Assembly (NCBI RefSeq): GCF_000015765.1
Contig: NC_008942.1
Span: forward strand, 697,921 to 761,920
From: Methanocorpusculum labreanum Z
GTDB lineage: Archaea > Halobacteriota > Methanomicrobia > Methanomicrobiales > Methanocorpusculaceae
Length of the DNA: 64,000 nucleotides
Direction: 5' to 3'
Positions within the stretch are counted from its first letter, which is position 1; the number at the start of each line of letters is the position of its first letter. Positions 16,772-25,848 of this stretch are shown piece after piece. The position numbers and the translations under genes were made by a program. A model generated the notes under the pieces. It was not told where the DNA came from. It was given only the letters and a program-made list of their open reading frames with translations, and did no database searches.

Positions 16772-17644
16772 ATGACCACTGAAACATGTCCTGAAAACTG
16801 CACAGAAAACTGTGAAACCTGTTCACATAAACCCGAATCGACCGCAAAGATGCCGGAGAAGTCCGATATCCGCGTGCGTCACGTGATTCTCGTCCTCTCC
16901 GGAAAAGGCGGGGTCGGGAAGAGTACCGTCTCGGTGAATCTCGCCTACGCGCTTTCCAACCACGGTTATCAGACCGGTCTTTTGGATCTCGATATCCACG
17001 GCCCATCGATCGGCAAGATGCTCGGGATCGAGGATCTGCGTCTTCAGGCGATCGGCGAGCGCATTATGCCGGTGAAGGTGACCGGCTCGCTGAAGGTCGT
17101 CTCGATGGCCCTTCTTTTGAACGAGACCGACAGCCCGGTCGTATGGCGCGGACCGATGAAGGCGGCCGCCACCAAACAGTTCCTCGGCGACGTGGAATGG
17201 GGCGACCTGGATTATCTTATCGTGGATCTTCCGCCGGGAACGGGCGACGAGGCACTGAATATCATCCAGTTCGCGCCGAATGTGGAGGGCGCCGTGATCG
17301 TGACGACCCCGCAGGATGTCGCGGTTTTGGATGCGACGAAGGCGATCAAGTTTGTCGAGATGATGGATCTTTCCGTTCTCGGCGTGATCGAGAATATGTC
17401 GGGCATGGTCTGTCCGCACTGCGGCGAGATCGTGGACATCTTCGGCAAAGGCGGCGGCGAAAAGGCTGCCGAGCAGTATAAGGTCCCCTATCTCGGCGCG
17501 ATCCCGCTGGATATCGAGATGCGGAAAGCCGCCGATGAGGGAAGGCCGTTCATCGTCCGAACACCAGGCCAGACCAGCCCTACCTGGGATGCCGTCGATA
17601 AGGTTATGGAAAATCTGATCGCCGTTATCGAGGCCAAAGAATAA
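16772..17644 (+). CDS. Mrp/Nbp35-family Fe-S cluster carrier ATPase
   Basis: A 290-residue MinD-like P-loop ATPase. The deviant Walker A motif is GKGGVGKST, followed by LDLDIHGPSIGKML (switch I) and VDLPPGTGDEALN (Walker B/switch II). The C-terminal CPHC (in SGMVCPHCGEIVDIFGKGG) is the pair that bridges a 4Fe-4S cluster between subunits. The N-terminus has four extra cysteines (CPENCTENCETC), as in Nbp35, so a second cluster is likely. Function by family: assembly or transfer of Fe-S clusters to apo-proteins in the cytoplasm, which is important in Fe-S-rich methanogens. A T-tract right after the stop probably ends the transcript. Confidence 0.9.
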   Translation: MTTETCPENCTENCETCSHKPESTAKMPEKSDIRVRHVILVLSGKGGVGKSTVSVNLAYALSNHGYQTGLLDLDIHGPSIGKMLGIEDLRLQAIGERIMPVKVTGSLKVVSMALLLNETDSPVVWRGPMKAAATKQFLGDVEWGDLDYLIVDLPPGTGDEALNIIQFAPNVEGAVIVTTPQDVAVLDATKAIKFVEMMDLSVLGVIENMSGMVCPHCGEIVDIFGKGGGEKAAEQYKVPYLGAIPLDIEMRKAADEGRPFIVRTPGQTSPTWDAVDKVMENLIAVIEAKE

Positions 17645-17645
17645 T

Positions 17646-17657
17646 CTTCTTTTTTTT
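17646..17657 (+). terminator. T-rich terminator after Mrp
   Basis: An almost unbroken run of pyrimidines (cttcttttttttg) begins two bases after the stop codon, as expected for archaeal intrinsic termination, which depends on T-tracts. Confidence 0.5.
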
Positions 17658-17699
17658 GAAGAAACTGTATTAGGGTTCGGCTTCGTATCTAATACTGTA

Positions 17700-18485
17700 A
17701 TGCGTACCCTCACTTTTCCGGTCCGGTCCCTTGGTTCCGTTCTTCCAATGGACACCGATCCATCCGCTCTTACCGAATGGCTTTCAAAGCGGCGCGGCAA
17801 AGAGACCGATCTTACCACCTGGAATGTCGAAACGACCCTCACTGATCAGCTTGAGTTCGTCGATTTTCCTGCGGCAGGAGGGGAGTTCTACGCTGACCGG
17901 ATCCTCGATTCCTGCGGGAATGTGGTCGACGGGAACGTATCTCATGAATTCGATCCTGATTTCGGCACGATTCTTGCCGACGTCTCTCTCGTCCAGGCCC
18001 GCCGGAAAAACTGCTGGTGGAGCATACCCGCCCCCTCGGCGCTTGACGTCGGTGATGCATACTTCGGGGATCCCGAGGAGTTCAAAACCGCTCTTTTCGA
18101 AACTGTCTCCACGCTCTGCCGCAGCATGCGGGATGCCGGCATCCCGGGCCACATCCTGACCGCGGACCGGCCCGACGAGATCGAGCTGGAGTATTTTTCC
18201 GGCAAACGGTATCTCTGGGCGGTTTCAAACGACGCTCTTCCGGAGATACTCGAGATCCAAAAAGACATCGTCATAACGGCTGAAGGCGTTTCGCTCCTAC
18301 CCGACCTTCTCGACTCCTTCGAGATTCGAAACATCTACATCCGTGATGCCGACCCGGCGGCACTTCGGTCTGTTCTCCGGCACATCGATCCCGAATATAT
18401 CCAGGTCTGCGGTGTCGGACCCGAAGAAGGAAGGCCAGAATACTGGGAAAAACTTGCCGCCGTCTCTGTTGAATCCACCGAATAA
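17700..18485 (+). CDS. Uncharacterised protein, 261 aa
   Basis: A soluble, acidic protein with no membrane helix, no cysteine-pair motif and no nucleotide-binding loop that I can see. It contains repeated alpha/beta-like stretches in the C-terminal half (DIVITAEGVSLLPDLLD, RNIYIRDADPAALRSVL, YIQVCGVGPEEG). I do not recognise the family. The ATG lies about 30 nt after a promoter-like AT stretch (gtatctaatactg), so translation may be leaderless. It ends 45 bp before the Fic-like gene and may share a transcript with it. Confidence 0.7.
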   Translation: MRTLTFPVRSLGSVLPMDTDPSALTEWLSKRRGKETDLTTWNVETTLTDQLEFVDFPAAGGEFYADRILDSCGNVVDGNVSHEFDPDFGTILADVSLVQARRKNCWWSIPAPSALDVGDAYFGDPEEFKTALFETVSTLCRSMRDAGIPGHILTADRPDEIELEYFSGKRYLWAVSNDALPEILEIQKDIVITAEGVSLLPDLLDSFEIRNIYIRDADPAALRSVLRHIDPEYIQVCGVGPEEGRPEYWEKLAAVSVESTE

Positions 18486-18530
18486 GCGAAACATACACAT
18501 CCCCTCCCGCCTAATATCTGTACATCATAT

Positions 18531-19419
18531 GTCTGCGAATGAGCTGTACCGCGTTGAAGTCCGTGTCCGAAATGGTCTGAAAAGATATTATCTGGTGCGT
18601 GAAGTCAACACCGATGCAAAAAAATTTGCGGCAACCCGCGTTATCAAATCAGGAACGAAACCGACCAAAGCCGAGATATCCCGGACGATCGCACTTTTCG
18701 GCTTCGACCTCGAGATGAAATGCATGAACAAAGTGGCGAAGTTTCGTGCGGGAAAGTTCACCTTCGAGCGGTACGCAGATGAGGATGAATACTTCGAACT
18801 GGAAAAGTTCCGCTATCTGCTTGCCAGGTGTCCCCCGGGAGACCTGGATCATGAATCGGCGGCATACATCTCCGCCGCCGCATGCACGGCCGCCGTGGAA
18901 TTTACGCCGGCAGAGGTCTCCCGTCTCTTCTCCGCAGGCGAGATCCCGCGCGGCAAACGGCTCTTTGATGTGAACGTCGTGCAGAACCTGCATAACGCCT
19001 ATCGTCTGCACGGAAAAAAAGAGCGCCTGACCCCGAAAGCGGTGTACCGGCTTCAAAGCACTCTTTACCAGAATATCGACGAGGCTCCCCTCACCCCCTC
19101 GTCGAAAAAGGATCTCGCCGCACTTCTCTCCTCATTCAATCAGAAGATCAAGGAGAACGCTCATCCCTTTGAACAGTGTTTCCTCTTTTACGAAGCATTT
19201 TTGGCCGAGTTTCCCGAAGCAGGACTTCTCGGCTTTGAACTTTTTTCCCGGATGACAGCCGGATTCGGCTACCGGATCCCTGTCAGCAGCTGGCCGGAGA
19301 TGATCGCATGGGTGAAAACCCGGAATGCCGATCTGGAGTTTTCCGTCCGCCGTTCATTCGACGAGATGACCAAAGGCAAGATCGGGGTCCGACAAAAGCA
19401 GCTGGACTTCTTCGGCTGA
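18531..19419 (+). CDS. Fic-like protein lacking the catalytic motif
   Basis: A 295-residue protein starting MSANELYRVEVRVRNGLKRY; the open frame continues upstream, but only into the previous gene, so the ATG at 18531 is taken. The middle (VVQNLHNAYRLHGKKERLTPKAVYRLQSTL) looks like the helical core of Fic-domain proteins. HPFEQCFLFYEAFLAEF aligns with the usual hP-ieqA-x-x-H-x-x-F helix. Where AMP-transferring Fic enzymes have HPFxDGNGRxxR, this one has PEAGLLGFELFSRMT, so the active-site His and the phosphate-binding Asn/Arg are missing. It may be an inactive, repurposed Fic fold. The assignment is by eye and could be wrong. Confidence 0.5.
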
Positions 19420-19552
19420 ACCCGCCGGACCCGGCCTGCCGGCCCCCAAATCTCTTCGCCGCCGGTAAATCCCATCTTCACTATGTTTTACCCTTCGATC
19501 TTAGCATCCTATTTATTAAGTAGTCAGAACTCTCACTAATATACACACTATC

Positions 19553-20761
19553 ATGGACCGTGAAAACCAACCGATCAACCTCAAAGATGTACTCATCGAG
19601 ATGAAGGACATCAGCGAACTCATGGTTGATCTGGCTTATTCTGCGGTGCTTTTCGAAAGCAACGCCATAGCAGATGAAGTCATAGAACTCGAAGAACGTA
19701 TGAATGACCTCGTTTACCAGGCACGAATCACCAGTATGATGAGTGTACGGCGTATCGAAGAGACCGAACCGATGAGCGGTCTTCTCCAGCTCGCCGAAGC
19801 CTCGGAAAGGATCTCGAACCATGCGGCCGATATTGCGAAGAATATCATGCGGCATGTATCCTTCCCCGCAAATCTCCGCAGAGCCCTTCCCGAGGCTGAA
19901 GAAGCCACCCACCGAACCGTCGTTGCTGCCGGCAGTCCCCTTGACGGCGCACGCCTCGGTGATATCAAACTTCAGTCGGTCACCGGGATTCGGATCATCA
20001 TGATCAGAAGGATGCGTCAGAGATTCTACGATCCCGACAAGCATACGGTCCTTCGTTCCGGCGATGTCCTTGTCGGCCGCGGGCCGGAGTACGGGTTCCC
20101 CGAACTCTGCGAACTCGCCGGTCAGCCGGTTCCGGGCGACAATGACCTGACCTCGTCCCCCATCAACGATCTCGACCGTGCGGCCGCTCTCATGATCGAG
20201 ATGAAAAACATCAGCGAACTCTCCGTCGGGCTTGCCTACTCGGCTCTTCTCCACGACAATCTGGATCTGGCAAACGAGGTCGTGGCTCTTGAAGAAGAGC
20301 TCGACGAGATGCGGCTCCGGCTCGATCTGTGGACGCTCGAAGCTGCGAAAAGGGTCGAGGACGTTGCCAGTCTGCGTGGCATGCTCTATATGTCCTCGTT
20401 CGCCGAATCGATCTCGGACGCCGCAAGCTCGATTGCCGATGTGGTGCTTCGTGAGATCGAGGTCCCGCCGATCATCAAACGCATCGTTCGTGAATCCGAT
20501 GAGATCATTGCGTGGGTCACGGTCCATGAAGGATCCACTCTTGACAAAAAATCCCTTGCCGAGTCTCATGTAGGCACGGTGACTGGAATGGTCATCTTTG
20601 CCGTCAAACATGAAAACCGGTGGATCTATCGTCCGGCGAGAAATGTGTGCCTGTATGCTGGCGATCTTCTGGTCGCCCGCGGCAGACGTGATGGTGAAGA
20701 AAAGCTCTACGGTCTCTGCGGAGCAGATACCGATGAAATAGATAATTTTGAAGAGGAGTAA
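19553..20761 (+). CDS. Tandem PhoU/RCK_C-domain regulator
   Basis: A 402-residue soluble protein built of two similar halves. Each half has a PhoU-like helical domain (LIEMKDISELMVDLAYSAVLF and MIEMKNISELSVGLAYSALL), followed by an RCK_C (TrkA_C) domain (SVTGIRIIMIRR...VLRSGDVLVGRGPEYG and TVTGMVIFAVKH...LYAGDLLVARGRRDG). RCK_C domains bind small ligands and control K+ or other ion carriers; PhoU helices bind metals and contact transporters. No channel gene is adjacent, so the target is unknown. The stop codon overlaps the Shine-Dalgarno region of the RecJ-like gene 4 nt downstream, indicating translational coupling. Confidence 0.82.
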   Translation: MDRENQPINLKDVLIEMKDISELMVDLAYSAVLFESNAIADEVIELEERMNDLVYQARITSMMSVRRIEETEPMSGLLQLAEASERISNHAADIAKNIMRHVSFPANLRRALPEAEEATHRTVVAAGSPLDGARLGDIKLQSVTGIRIIMIRRMRQRFYDPDKHTVLRSGDVLVGRGPEYGFPELCELAGQPVPGDNDLTSSPINDLDRAAALMIEMKNISELSVGLAYSALLHDNLDLANEVVALEEELDEMRLRLDLWTLEAAKRVEDVASLRGMLYMSSFAESISDAASSIADVVLREIEVPPIIKRIVRESDEIIAWVTVHEGSTLDKKSLAESHVGTVTGMVIFAVKHENRWIYRPARNVCLYAGDLLVARGRRDGEEKLYGLCGADTDEIDNFEEE

Positions 20762-20765
20762 AAAT

Positions 20766-22604
20766 ATGAAAGATATCGTATACCGGCTCGGCCCGGGTTG
20801 TGAAGTGGATGACATTGTTGAAGGCAACATGTACATCGGCAAAGTCCAGGGTTTCGCGACGTTCGGCACCTTCGTCCAGTTAAACGACAGGACCAAAGGT
20901 CTCCTGCATAAAAGCAATGTCCTGACCGAAAAACATGAACGCGATTCGATCGTCGTTCTTGTCAATCAGGTCCGCCCCAACGGAAACATCGATCTCAGAG
21001 AGGTTGTGATCCCCGAAGGAAGCTACGAGACCCAGCTCGTTGCAAAGAAGATCACGCTTACGAGACTCTCCGATCTTGTGTCAAAGATCGGCAGAAACGT
21101 GACGATCGAAGCGGACGTCGTCCAGATCAAACAGACGTCGGGCCCGACCATCTTTACCATCTGCGATGACTCGGGTGTCGAGGATGCGGCGGCTTTCACC
21201 GAAGCAGGCGTCCGCTCCTATCCCGAAGTAAATCTCGGCGACATCGTCAGAGTATTCGGCGAAGCCACCCGCAGAAACAACCAGATGCAGATCGAGGTCT
21301 CCGGGATGCAGGTCCTTAAGGGTGAGGAAGCCGACAATGTCCGCGGACGGATCAACCGTGCTCTTGAAGCACGCGCTGAGCCGCCGGAAGTCACCCCCCT
21401 CGTTAAAAGCGAAGTTATCGAAGCACTCTGGCCCGAGATGCGCAAACTCGCCAAGATCGTCCGCCGCGCCGTTTTGACCCAGCAGCCGATCATCATCCGT
21501 CACCACGCGGATGCCGATGGAATCTGTGCCGCCGTCTCCGTCGAAACTGCCGTGACCCAGTTCATCCGGGACAACGGCGGGGATCCGGATCAGGACAACT
21601 TCCTTCTGCGCCGCTCGCCCTCGAAAGCTCCCTTCTATGAGATCGAGGACGTGACCAGAGATCTGGACATGATGCTCAAAGACAATGTCCGGTTCGGTCA
21701 GAAACTTCCGCTCATTCTTCTCATGGACAACGGCTCGACCGAAGAGGACATGCCGTCCTACAAGATGACTGAGGTGTATGGTCTCGACGTGATCGTTGCC
21801 GACCACCACCACCCTGACGACACCATCGACAAGTATCTCCTTTCCCACGTGAACCCGTATCATGTCGGCGGCGACTTCGGCGTCACCGCGGGTATGCTTG
21901 GAACGGAAATCGCCCGGCTGATCAACCCGGCCGTCGAGTCCCGCATTCTTCACTTCCCGGCGGTAGCCGGAGTCGCAGACAGAAGCGAGGCCCCAGAACT
22001 CGATTCCTATCTTGCCTTAATCGAAGGACAATACACCCGCGATGAATGCAAAGACATGGCCCTGTCTCTTGATTACGAGCAGTACTGGCTCAGATTCAAT
22101 GACGGACGCGAGATCGTCAAAGACATCCTCAATATCAACAACGCTCCCGAACGTCATGCAAAACTCGTGAACCTCCTCGTCACCGAGGCGAATGCCGCGA
22201 TCGAGGATCAGATGAACACGATGATGCCCCACATCCATGATCAGAAACTCACCTCAGGTGCGAATCTGTTCCTTGCCGATGTGGAGATGTTTGCCCACCG
22301 GTTCACCTTCCCGCCTCCGGGAAAATCCTCCGGCGAAGTGCACGATATCCTCTGCAAGAAGTACGTGGACGAACCTGTCGTCACGCTTGGTCTCGGCCCG
22401 GACTTTGCGGTCATCAGATCCCGGGGTGTTCGAATGAACATTCCGCAGATGGTCAGATCCATGCGTGACGAAATGCCGGGAGCCGGAATCTCGGGCGGAG
22501 GTCACCTCGTTGTCGGCAGTATCAAATTTGTCGAGGGTATGCGTGCCCAGGTAATCGAGAAGATGATCGAGAAGATCTCGGAATTCCCCGTAACTTCCCT
22601 TTAA
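20766..22604 (+). CDS. S1/OB-domain DHH phosphoesterase, archaeal RecJ-like
   Basis: A 612-residue protein. The N-terminus is an S1 RNA-binding domain (MYIGKVQGFATFGTFVQL, RTKGLLHKSNV). An OB-fold follows (VTIEADVVQIKQTSGPTIFTI). The DHH domain has HHADADGICAA and VADHHHPDDTID, and a DHHA1 end has GISGGGHLVVGSIKF. This is the domain order of archaeal RecJ-like exonucleases related to Cdc45/GAN. The likely role is single-stranded DNA or RNA 5'-3' digestion in replication, repair or RNA turnover; the exact substrate is not fixed by sequence. The start ATG at 20766 is preceded by gaggag; a TTG at 20748 is rejected because it lies inside the upstream gene. Confidence 0.85.
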   Translation: MKDIVYRLGPGCEVDDIVEGNMYIGKVQGFATFGTFVQLNDRTKGLLHKSNVLTEKHERDSIVVLVNQVRPNGNIDLREVVIPEGSYETQLVAKKITLTRLSDLVSKIGRNVTIEADVVQIKQTSGPTIFTICDDSGVEDAAAFTEAGVRSYPEVNLGDIVRVFGEATRRNNQMQIEVSGMQVLKGEEADNVRGRINRALEARAEPPEVTPLVKSEVIEALWPEMRKLAKIVRRAVLTQQPIIIRHHADADGICAAVSVETAVTQFIRDNGGDPDQDNFLLRRSPSKAPFYEIEDVTRDLDMMLKDNVRFGQKLPLILLMDNGSTEEDMPSYKMTEVYGLDVIVADHHHPDDTIDKYLLSHVNPYHVGGDFGVTAGMLGTEIARLINPAVESRILHFPAVAGVADRSEAPELDSYLALIEGQYTRDECKDMALSLDYEQYWLRFNDGREIVKDILNINNAPERHAKLVNLLVTEANAAIEDQMNTMMPHIHDQKLTSGANLFLADVEMFAHRFTFPPPGKSSGEVHDILCKKYVDEPVVTLGLGPDFAVIRSRGVRMNIPQMVRSMRDEMPGAGISGGGHLVVGSIKFVEGMRAQVIEKMIEKISEFPVTSL

Positions 22605-22615
22605 ACACCCGGATC

Positions 22616-22628
22616 TCTTTTTTTTCTT
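22616..22628 (+). terminator. T-rich terminator after the RecJ-like gene
   Basis: A pyrimidine tract (ctttttttttctt) lies 12 bp after the stop codon and before the promoter of the next gene. Confidence 0.5.
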
Positions 22629-22640
22629 CTATACATACAT

Positions 22641-22702
22641 GTTACGAAGAACGTAACAATATCTTTATAATGTAAAAGATTCAATACTTACGTGAGGTAA
22701 GT
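22641..22702 (+). promoter_or_regulatory. Operator, TATA box and RBS hairpin of the small HTH gene
   Basis: Three elements lie in a row. A perfect inverted repeat, gttacg-aagaa-cgtaac, occupies 22641-22657. A TATA box, tttataa, follows at 22664-22670. A second inverted repeat, acttac-gtgag-gtaagt, occupies 22686-22702; its loop and right arm contain the Shine-Dalgarno gaggt. The first palindrome abuts the TFB/TBP site and could bind a repressor, possibly the HTH protein itself. The second could mask the ribosome-binding site in RNA. Confidence 0.55.
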
Positions 22703-22706
22703 CAAA

Positions 22707-22964
22707 ATGGCCGAACCTAAAACAATTCTTGAAAGATACAATGAAACCCAGGCGAAGATCCTCGGATACCTGAAAGCAGGTGTATCCAAGGGTGGAAGAT
22801 TCTTTAAAGCGAAGTATATCGCTAAAGATCTCGGTCTCTCCTCGAAGGAAGTCGGGACCAACCTCGCCATCCTCTCCGAAATTTGCGACGAGCTGGACAT
22901 CAGCCGCTGGAGTTACTCCAACAGTACCACCTGGATGGTAACGAGCAAATCCATGCAATATTAA
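22707..22964 (+). CDS. Small archaeal winged-helix-like protein (DUF7123-type)
   Basis: An 85-residue protein. The central part, GRFFKAKYIAKDLGLSSKEV followed by GTNLAILSE, reads as a winged helix-turn-helix, and the C-terminal SRWSYSNSTTWMV fits a wing. Proteins of this kind are widely conserved in Euryarchaeota without a known function; I think it belongs to DUF7123, but I cannot verify that. The good Shine-Dalgarno gaggt at 22695-22698 fixes the start. The promoter region carries two inverted repeats, which fits a regulator under its own control. Confidence 0.72.
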   Translation: MAEPKTILERYNETQAKILGYLKAGVSKGGRFFKAKYIAKDLGLSSKEVGTNLAILSEICDELDISRWSYSNSTTWMVTSKSMQY

Positions 22965-23047
22965 TAATCCATATCATCCATCCCCTCATTTTTTGTTTTC
23001 CGTCGAAAACAACAAACTTAATTACTCTTCCTTTCCTCTATGTTAGT

Positions 23048-23224
23048 ATGGCTGTTAAAATTTTTGAGATAGTGGAAACCCTAGAATTCGTATCCGATAT
23101 CGACGGGGAAAAGGACTGCCTTATGGCGCAGCAGGGTCCTCACTGGTTCAACATCGATGTCCCCAAAGGCTCCGGTCTCAAAGCAGGCGACAAAGTCAAA
23201 ATTACCGTTGAGAGGGCTGACTGA
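23048..23224 (+). CDS. Small conserved-looking protein, 58 aa
   Basis: It begins MAVKIFEIVETLEFVSDIDG and ends GLKAGDKVKITVERAD. The alternating hydrophobic pattern and the 'GLKAGDKVKI' turn suggest a small all-beta domain, like SpoVT/AbrB or OB-type mini-barrels. It is followed 8 nt later by the next gene, so the two are likely in one operon. Function unknown. Confidence 0.6.
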   Translation: MAVKIFEIVETLEFVSDIDGEKDCLMAQQGPHWFNIDVPKGSGLKAGDKVKITVERAD

Positions 23225-23232
23225 GCCGGGAT

Positions 23233-23619
23233 ATGGAACAAAAGCATCTGCTGATCATCGGCGGCGTTGTATGTATTGTTGCCGCCATCGCTCTCATCCT
23301 GATACTGACCGGAGGGACCACGCTTACAGCAGGGACTTCGGTCTATGAAAACGGCGTATTGACGACACCGATCCATTACGACGGTGAAGAAAAAGATGTG
23401 TGGTTCCAGTACAATATTTTCCGTCAGGACACGCTTCTTGGCTCCACGCAGGTCTGTGAATCCGAGTCGGTCTTAGGCACGCTGACCAAAGGCGACTTTA
23501 CCACCGACTTCCAGATCGATCTCCCCCCGGGCGAGTACAAGGTGTTCATCTATGTTCTCGAGCGTGATGACGGAACCCGCCGGATCACCGGATTTATCCA
23601 GAACATTGTGATTGCATGA
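23233..23619 (+). CDS. Membrane-anchored protein with extracellular beta domain, unknown
   Basis: A 128-residue protein with one N-terminal membrane helix (LLIIGGVVCIVAAIALILIL) and a ~95-residue domain outside the cell. That domain has alternating strands (DVWFQYNIFRQDTLLGS, GEYKVFIYVLERDDGTRR, GFIQNIVIA), giving an immunoglobulin- or fibronectin-like impression. No catalytic motif is visible. Its stop overlaps the start of the adenine deaminase reading frame (ATGA at 23616-23619), so the two are cotranscribed. Confidence 0.6.
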   Translation: MEQKHLLIIGGVVCIVAAIALILILTGGTTLTAGTSVYENGVLTTPIHYDGEEKDVWFQYNIFRQDTLLGSTQVCESESVLGTLTKGDFTTDFQIDLPPGEYKVFIYVLERDDGTRRITGFIQNIVIA

Positions 23620-25219
23620 CGCAGATCTTCGATAATGCCCTTCTTTTTAATCCTGCCGTCGGCGAGTGGCAGCAGGCATCATTCTCCGTCGAAGACGGTA
23701 TGGTGAAGCTCGTTGGAAAACCAGGGTCCCTAACTGGGGAGACCGTGCATGATCTCTGCGGAGCACAGGTTGTCCCGGGCCTGATCGATGCCCATGTGCA
23801 TATCGAGAGTTCTCTTCTTACCCCTCGCGAGTTCGGTCATCTTTCTCTTGTCAGCGGCGTGACAACGGTGATCGCGGATCCTCACGAGATCGCAAATGTG
23901 TCCGGATGCGCCGGTATCGATTTCATGCTTGAGGATGCAAAAAGTTCTCCGGCGGATATCTTCTTCATGATCCCTTCCTGCGTTCCGGCGACGCCGCTGG
24001 ACAAAGGAGGGGCCGTCGTCTCGTCAGAAGACGTGGCCTCATACAAAAATACTCCAGCAGTCATCGGTCTTGGCGAGATGATGAATGTTCCGGGCGTTCT
24101 TTTTGACGATCCGGAAGTTCTCGCTAAACTCGCCGTCTTCGATCACGTCGACGGGCATGCACCGGGACTCTCCGGCGAAGCGCTCTGCAGATACGCAGCT
24201 CACCATATAAAAACGGATCATGAGTGTATCTCCGCTCTGGAAGCAAACGAAAACTCTCTCTTGGGATGTGTGTTTTTCTCCGCGAAGGGGATGCTGCGAA
24301 AAATGTTGCCGCTCTCTCAAAAATCGTGAACGATGTGACCGCCGCCCGGTGCTGTTTCTGCACGGACGACCGGCATGCGGATTCCCGGGTCCGGGAAGGT
24401 TCGATCGACCACTGTATCCGAATCGCGGTACAATCCGGGATGAGTCTGGAGCTGGCTCTCCGGCTTGCGACCCTTTCTGCGGCCGACTGTTTTGGTCTCG
24501 CCGACCGCGGGATGATCGCCCCCGGTCGCCTCGCGGATTTCTGCGTGCTGCAGGACGGCCCGGAATTCTGCGTCTCGAGCGTCTATAAACGCGGCGTTTT
24601 GGCCTCTTCCATCCCAAAACCGGGCCCGGCAGGTCAGTGTATCTGCCCGCCGTTTTCCTGCCGTATCCCGACAAAAGAGGAACTTGCTCTTCCAACGGGA
24701 AATCTCCGGGTCATAGGACTTGTCCCGGGAGAGATCATAACCGAGGCTCTTGAAAGCTCGAAGGTCGGCAGCGTTCATAAGGTCGTGAGTGTCGACCGCT
24801 ACCGGTCCGCAGGATTCGGCGTGGGACTCGTGAAAGGATTTTCCTTTGTGAAAGGGGCCATCGCCGCTTCGATCTCGCACGATGCCCACAATATCATTTC
24901 GGCCGGTGTCACGGATGAGGAGATCATTTCAGCCGTCACCGCGGTAAAAGACAGCGGCGGGGGAATGGCGGTCGTCTGCGACGGAATTACCACCGTTCTC
25001 CCTCTTCCGTGCGGTGGGCTGATGACGCCCCTTTCGTATGAAGAACTCCTTGTCCGCATGGATGGGCTTGCCGAGAGACTGCAGGCGACCGGCGCCTCCC
25101 CCACTGCGTTCATGAGCCTTTCATTCCTTTCTCTTACGGTGATCCCTCATCTCAGAATCACGCCTCGCGGCCTTTTTGACGGAGATTCGTTCAAAGACGT
25201 GCCGATTCTTTTCGAGTAG
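23616..25219 (+). pseudogene. ade: Adenine deaminase, interrupted by a frameshift
   Basis: Two adjacent frames together make one adenine deaminase (adenine to hypoxanthine plus ammonia). Frame 1 (from 23616) has the amidohydrolase metal motif DAHVHIESSLLTP, then DPHEIANVSG, GLGEMMN and HVDGHAPGLSG, and ends TDHECISALEANE before running into unrelated residues. Frame 2 takes up exactly there with LSLGMCVFLREGDAAKN, FCTDDRHAD and the C-terminal half, ending at 25219. Restoring one A in the run at 24250-24253 joins them (ANEKLSLGM). Either the gene is newly inactivated or this is a sequencing error; both halves are otherwise intact. Start overlaps the previous gene by 4 nt. Confidence 0.85.
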
Positions 25220-25258
25220 GGAAAAAGACTATCTGCTTATCGCGACATACGTATCACA

Positions 25259-25810
25259 ATGAACTTCACCCGGTTCCTGTCGTTATTCATGATTGCCGCA
25301 TTCCTGCTTCTGCTCGTTCCAGGTCAGGCTTTGGCAGACCAGGGTGTGGTCATCACGCTTCCCGATGACAATCAGACGGTCAATGATGATAACACCTCCG
25401 TGTTTGTGGAAGGATCTAACCGGTACGGGTATCTGACCGTTGACTCGATGCAGGTGATTCCCTCGGGAACTGATGTCGAGATTACCGTGCACTATTCCGT
25501 TACTCCCTGGATCGCCTTTCTGGTCTTTCTTTTCGGCAAACAGGATCTGAAAAATCGTGTCCTCTCCGTGGTAGGCTATCCGGAGACGGGAAAAGATTCC
25601 CAGGTCGTGACCTACGCATATGTCGACAACAGCCGTGCGATTATCACTGTGAAAAATGCAGTGATCGATTATGGGGATGGATCGTACTGGTATCCTGCTC
25701 ACACGTTTGGCACCGTCATCCCGAAACTGACCTTTGTCCTTGGCCCGACCGAGACCAAGACTTATACCAATATGCAGGTCATGCCGAAAGGTTTCGGATA
25801 CTTCCAGTAA
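25259..25810 (+). CDS. Secreted protein of unknown function, 183 aa
   Basis: A clear signal peptide (MNFTRFLSLFMIAAFLLLLV, cleavage likely after ALA in PGQALADQG) precedes a ~155-residue domain of mostly beta strands. The domain has one hydrophobic stretch (WIAFLVFLFGK) that could be a buried strand or a weak membrane helix. There are no cysteines in the mature part. I do not recognise the family. It lies downstream of ade in the same direction but with its own 39-nt spacer. Confidence 0.6.
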   Translation: MNFTRFLSLFMIAAFLLLLVPGQALADQGVVITLPDDNQTVNDDNTSVFVEGSNRYGYLTVDSMQVIPSGTDVEITVHYSVTPWIAFLVFLFGKQDLKNRVLSVVGYPETGKDSQVVTYAYVDNSRAIITVKNAVIDYGDGSYWYPAHTFGTVIPKLTFVLGPTETKTYTNMQVMPKGFGYFQ

Positions 25811-25848
25811 ACTATCCGTGACCGTCTTCGAAAAAAAGGATATTTAGG

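Noticed and set aside
16823-17842. 339-codon ORF on the minus strand
   Set aside because: It is antisense to the Mrp ATPase with its intact P-loop and CPHC.
19481-20965. 494-codon ORF on the minus strand
   Set aside because: It is antisense to the PhoU/RCK_C gene and part of the RecJ-like gene; the opposite strand carries the clear domains.
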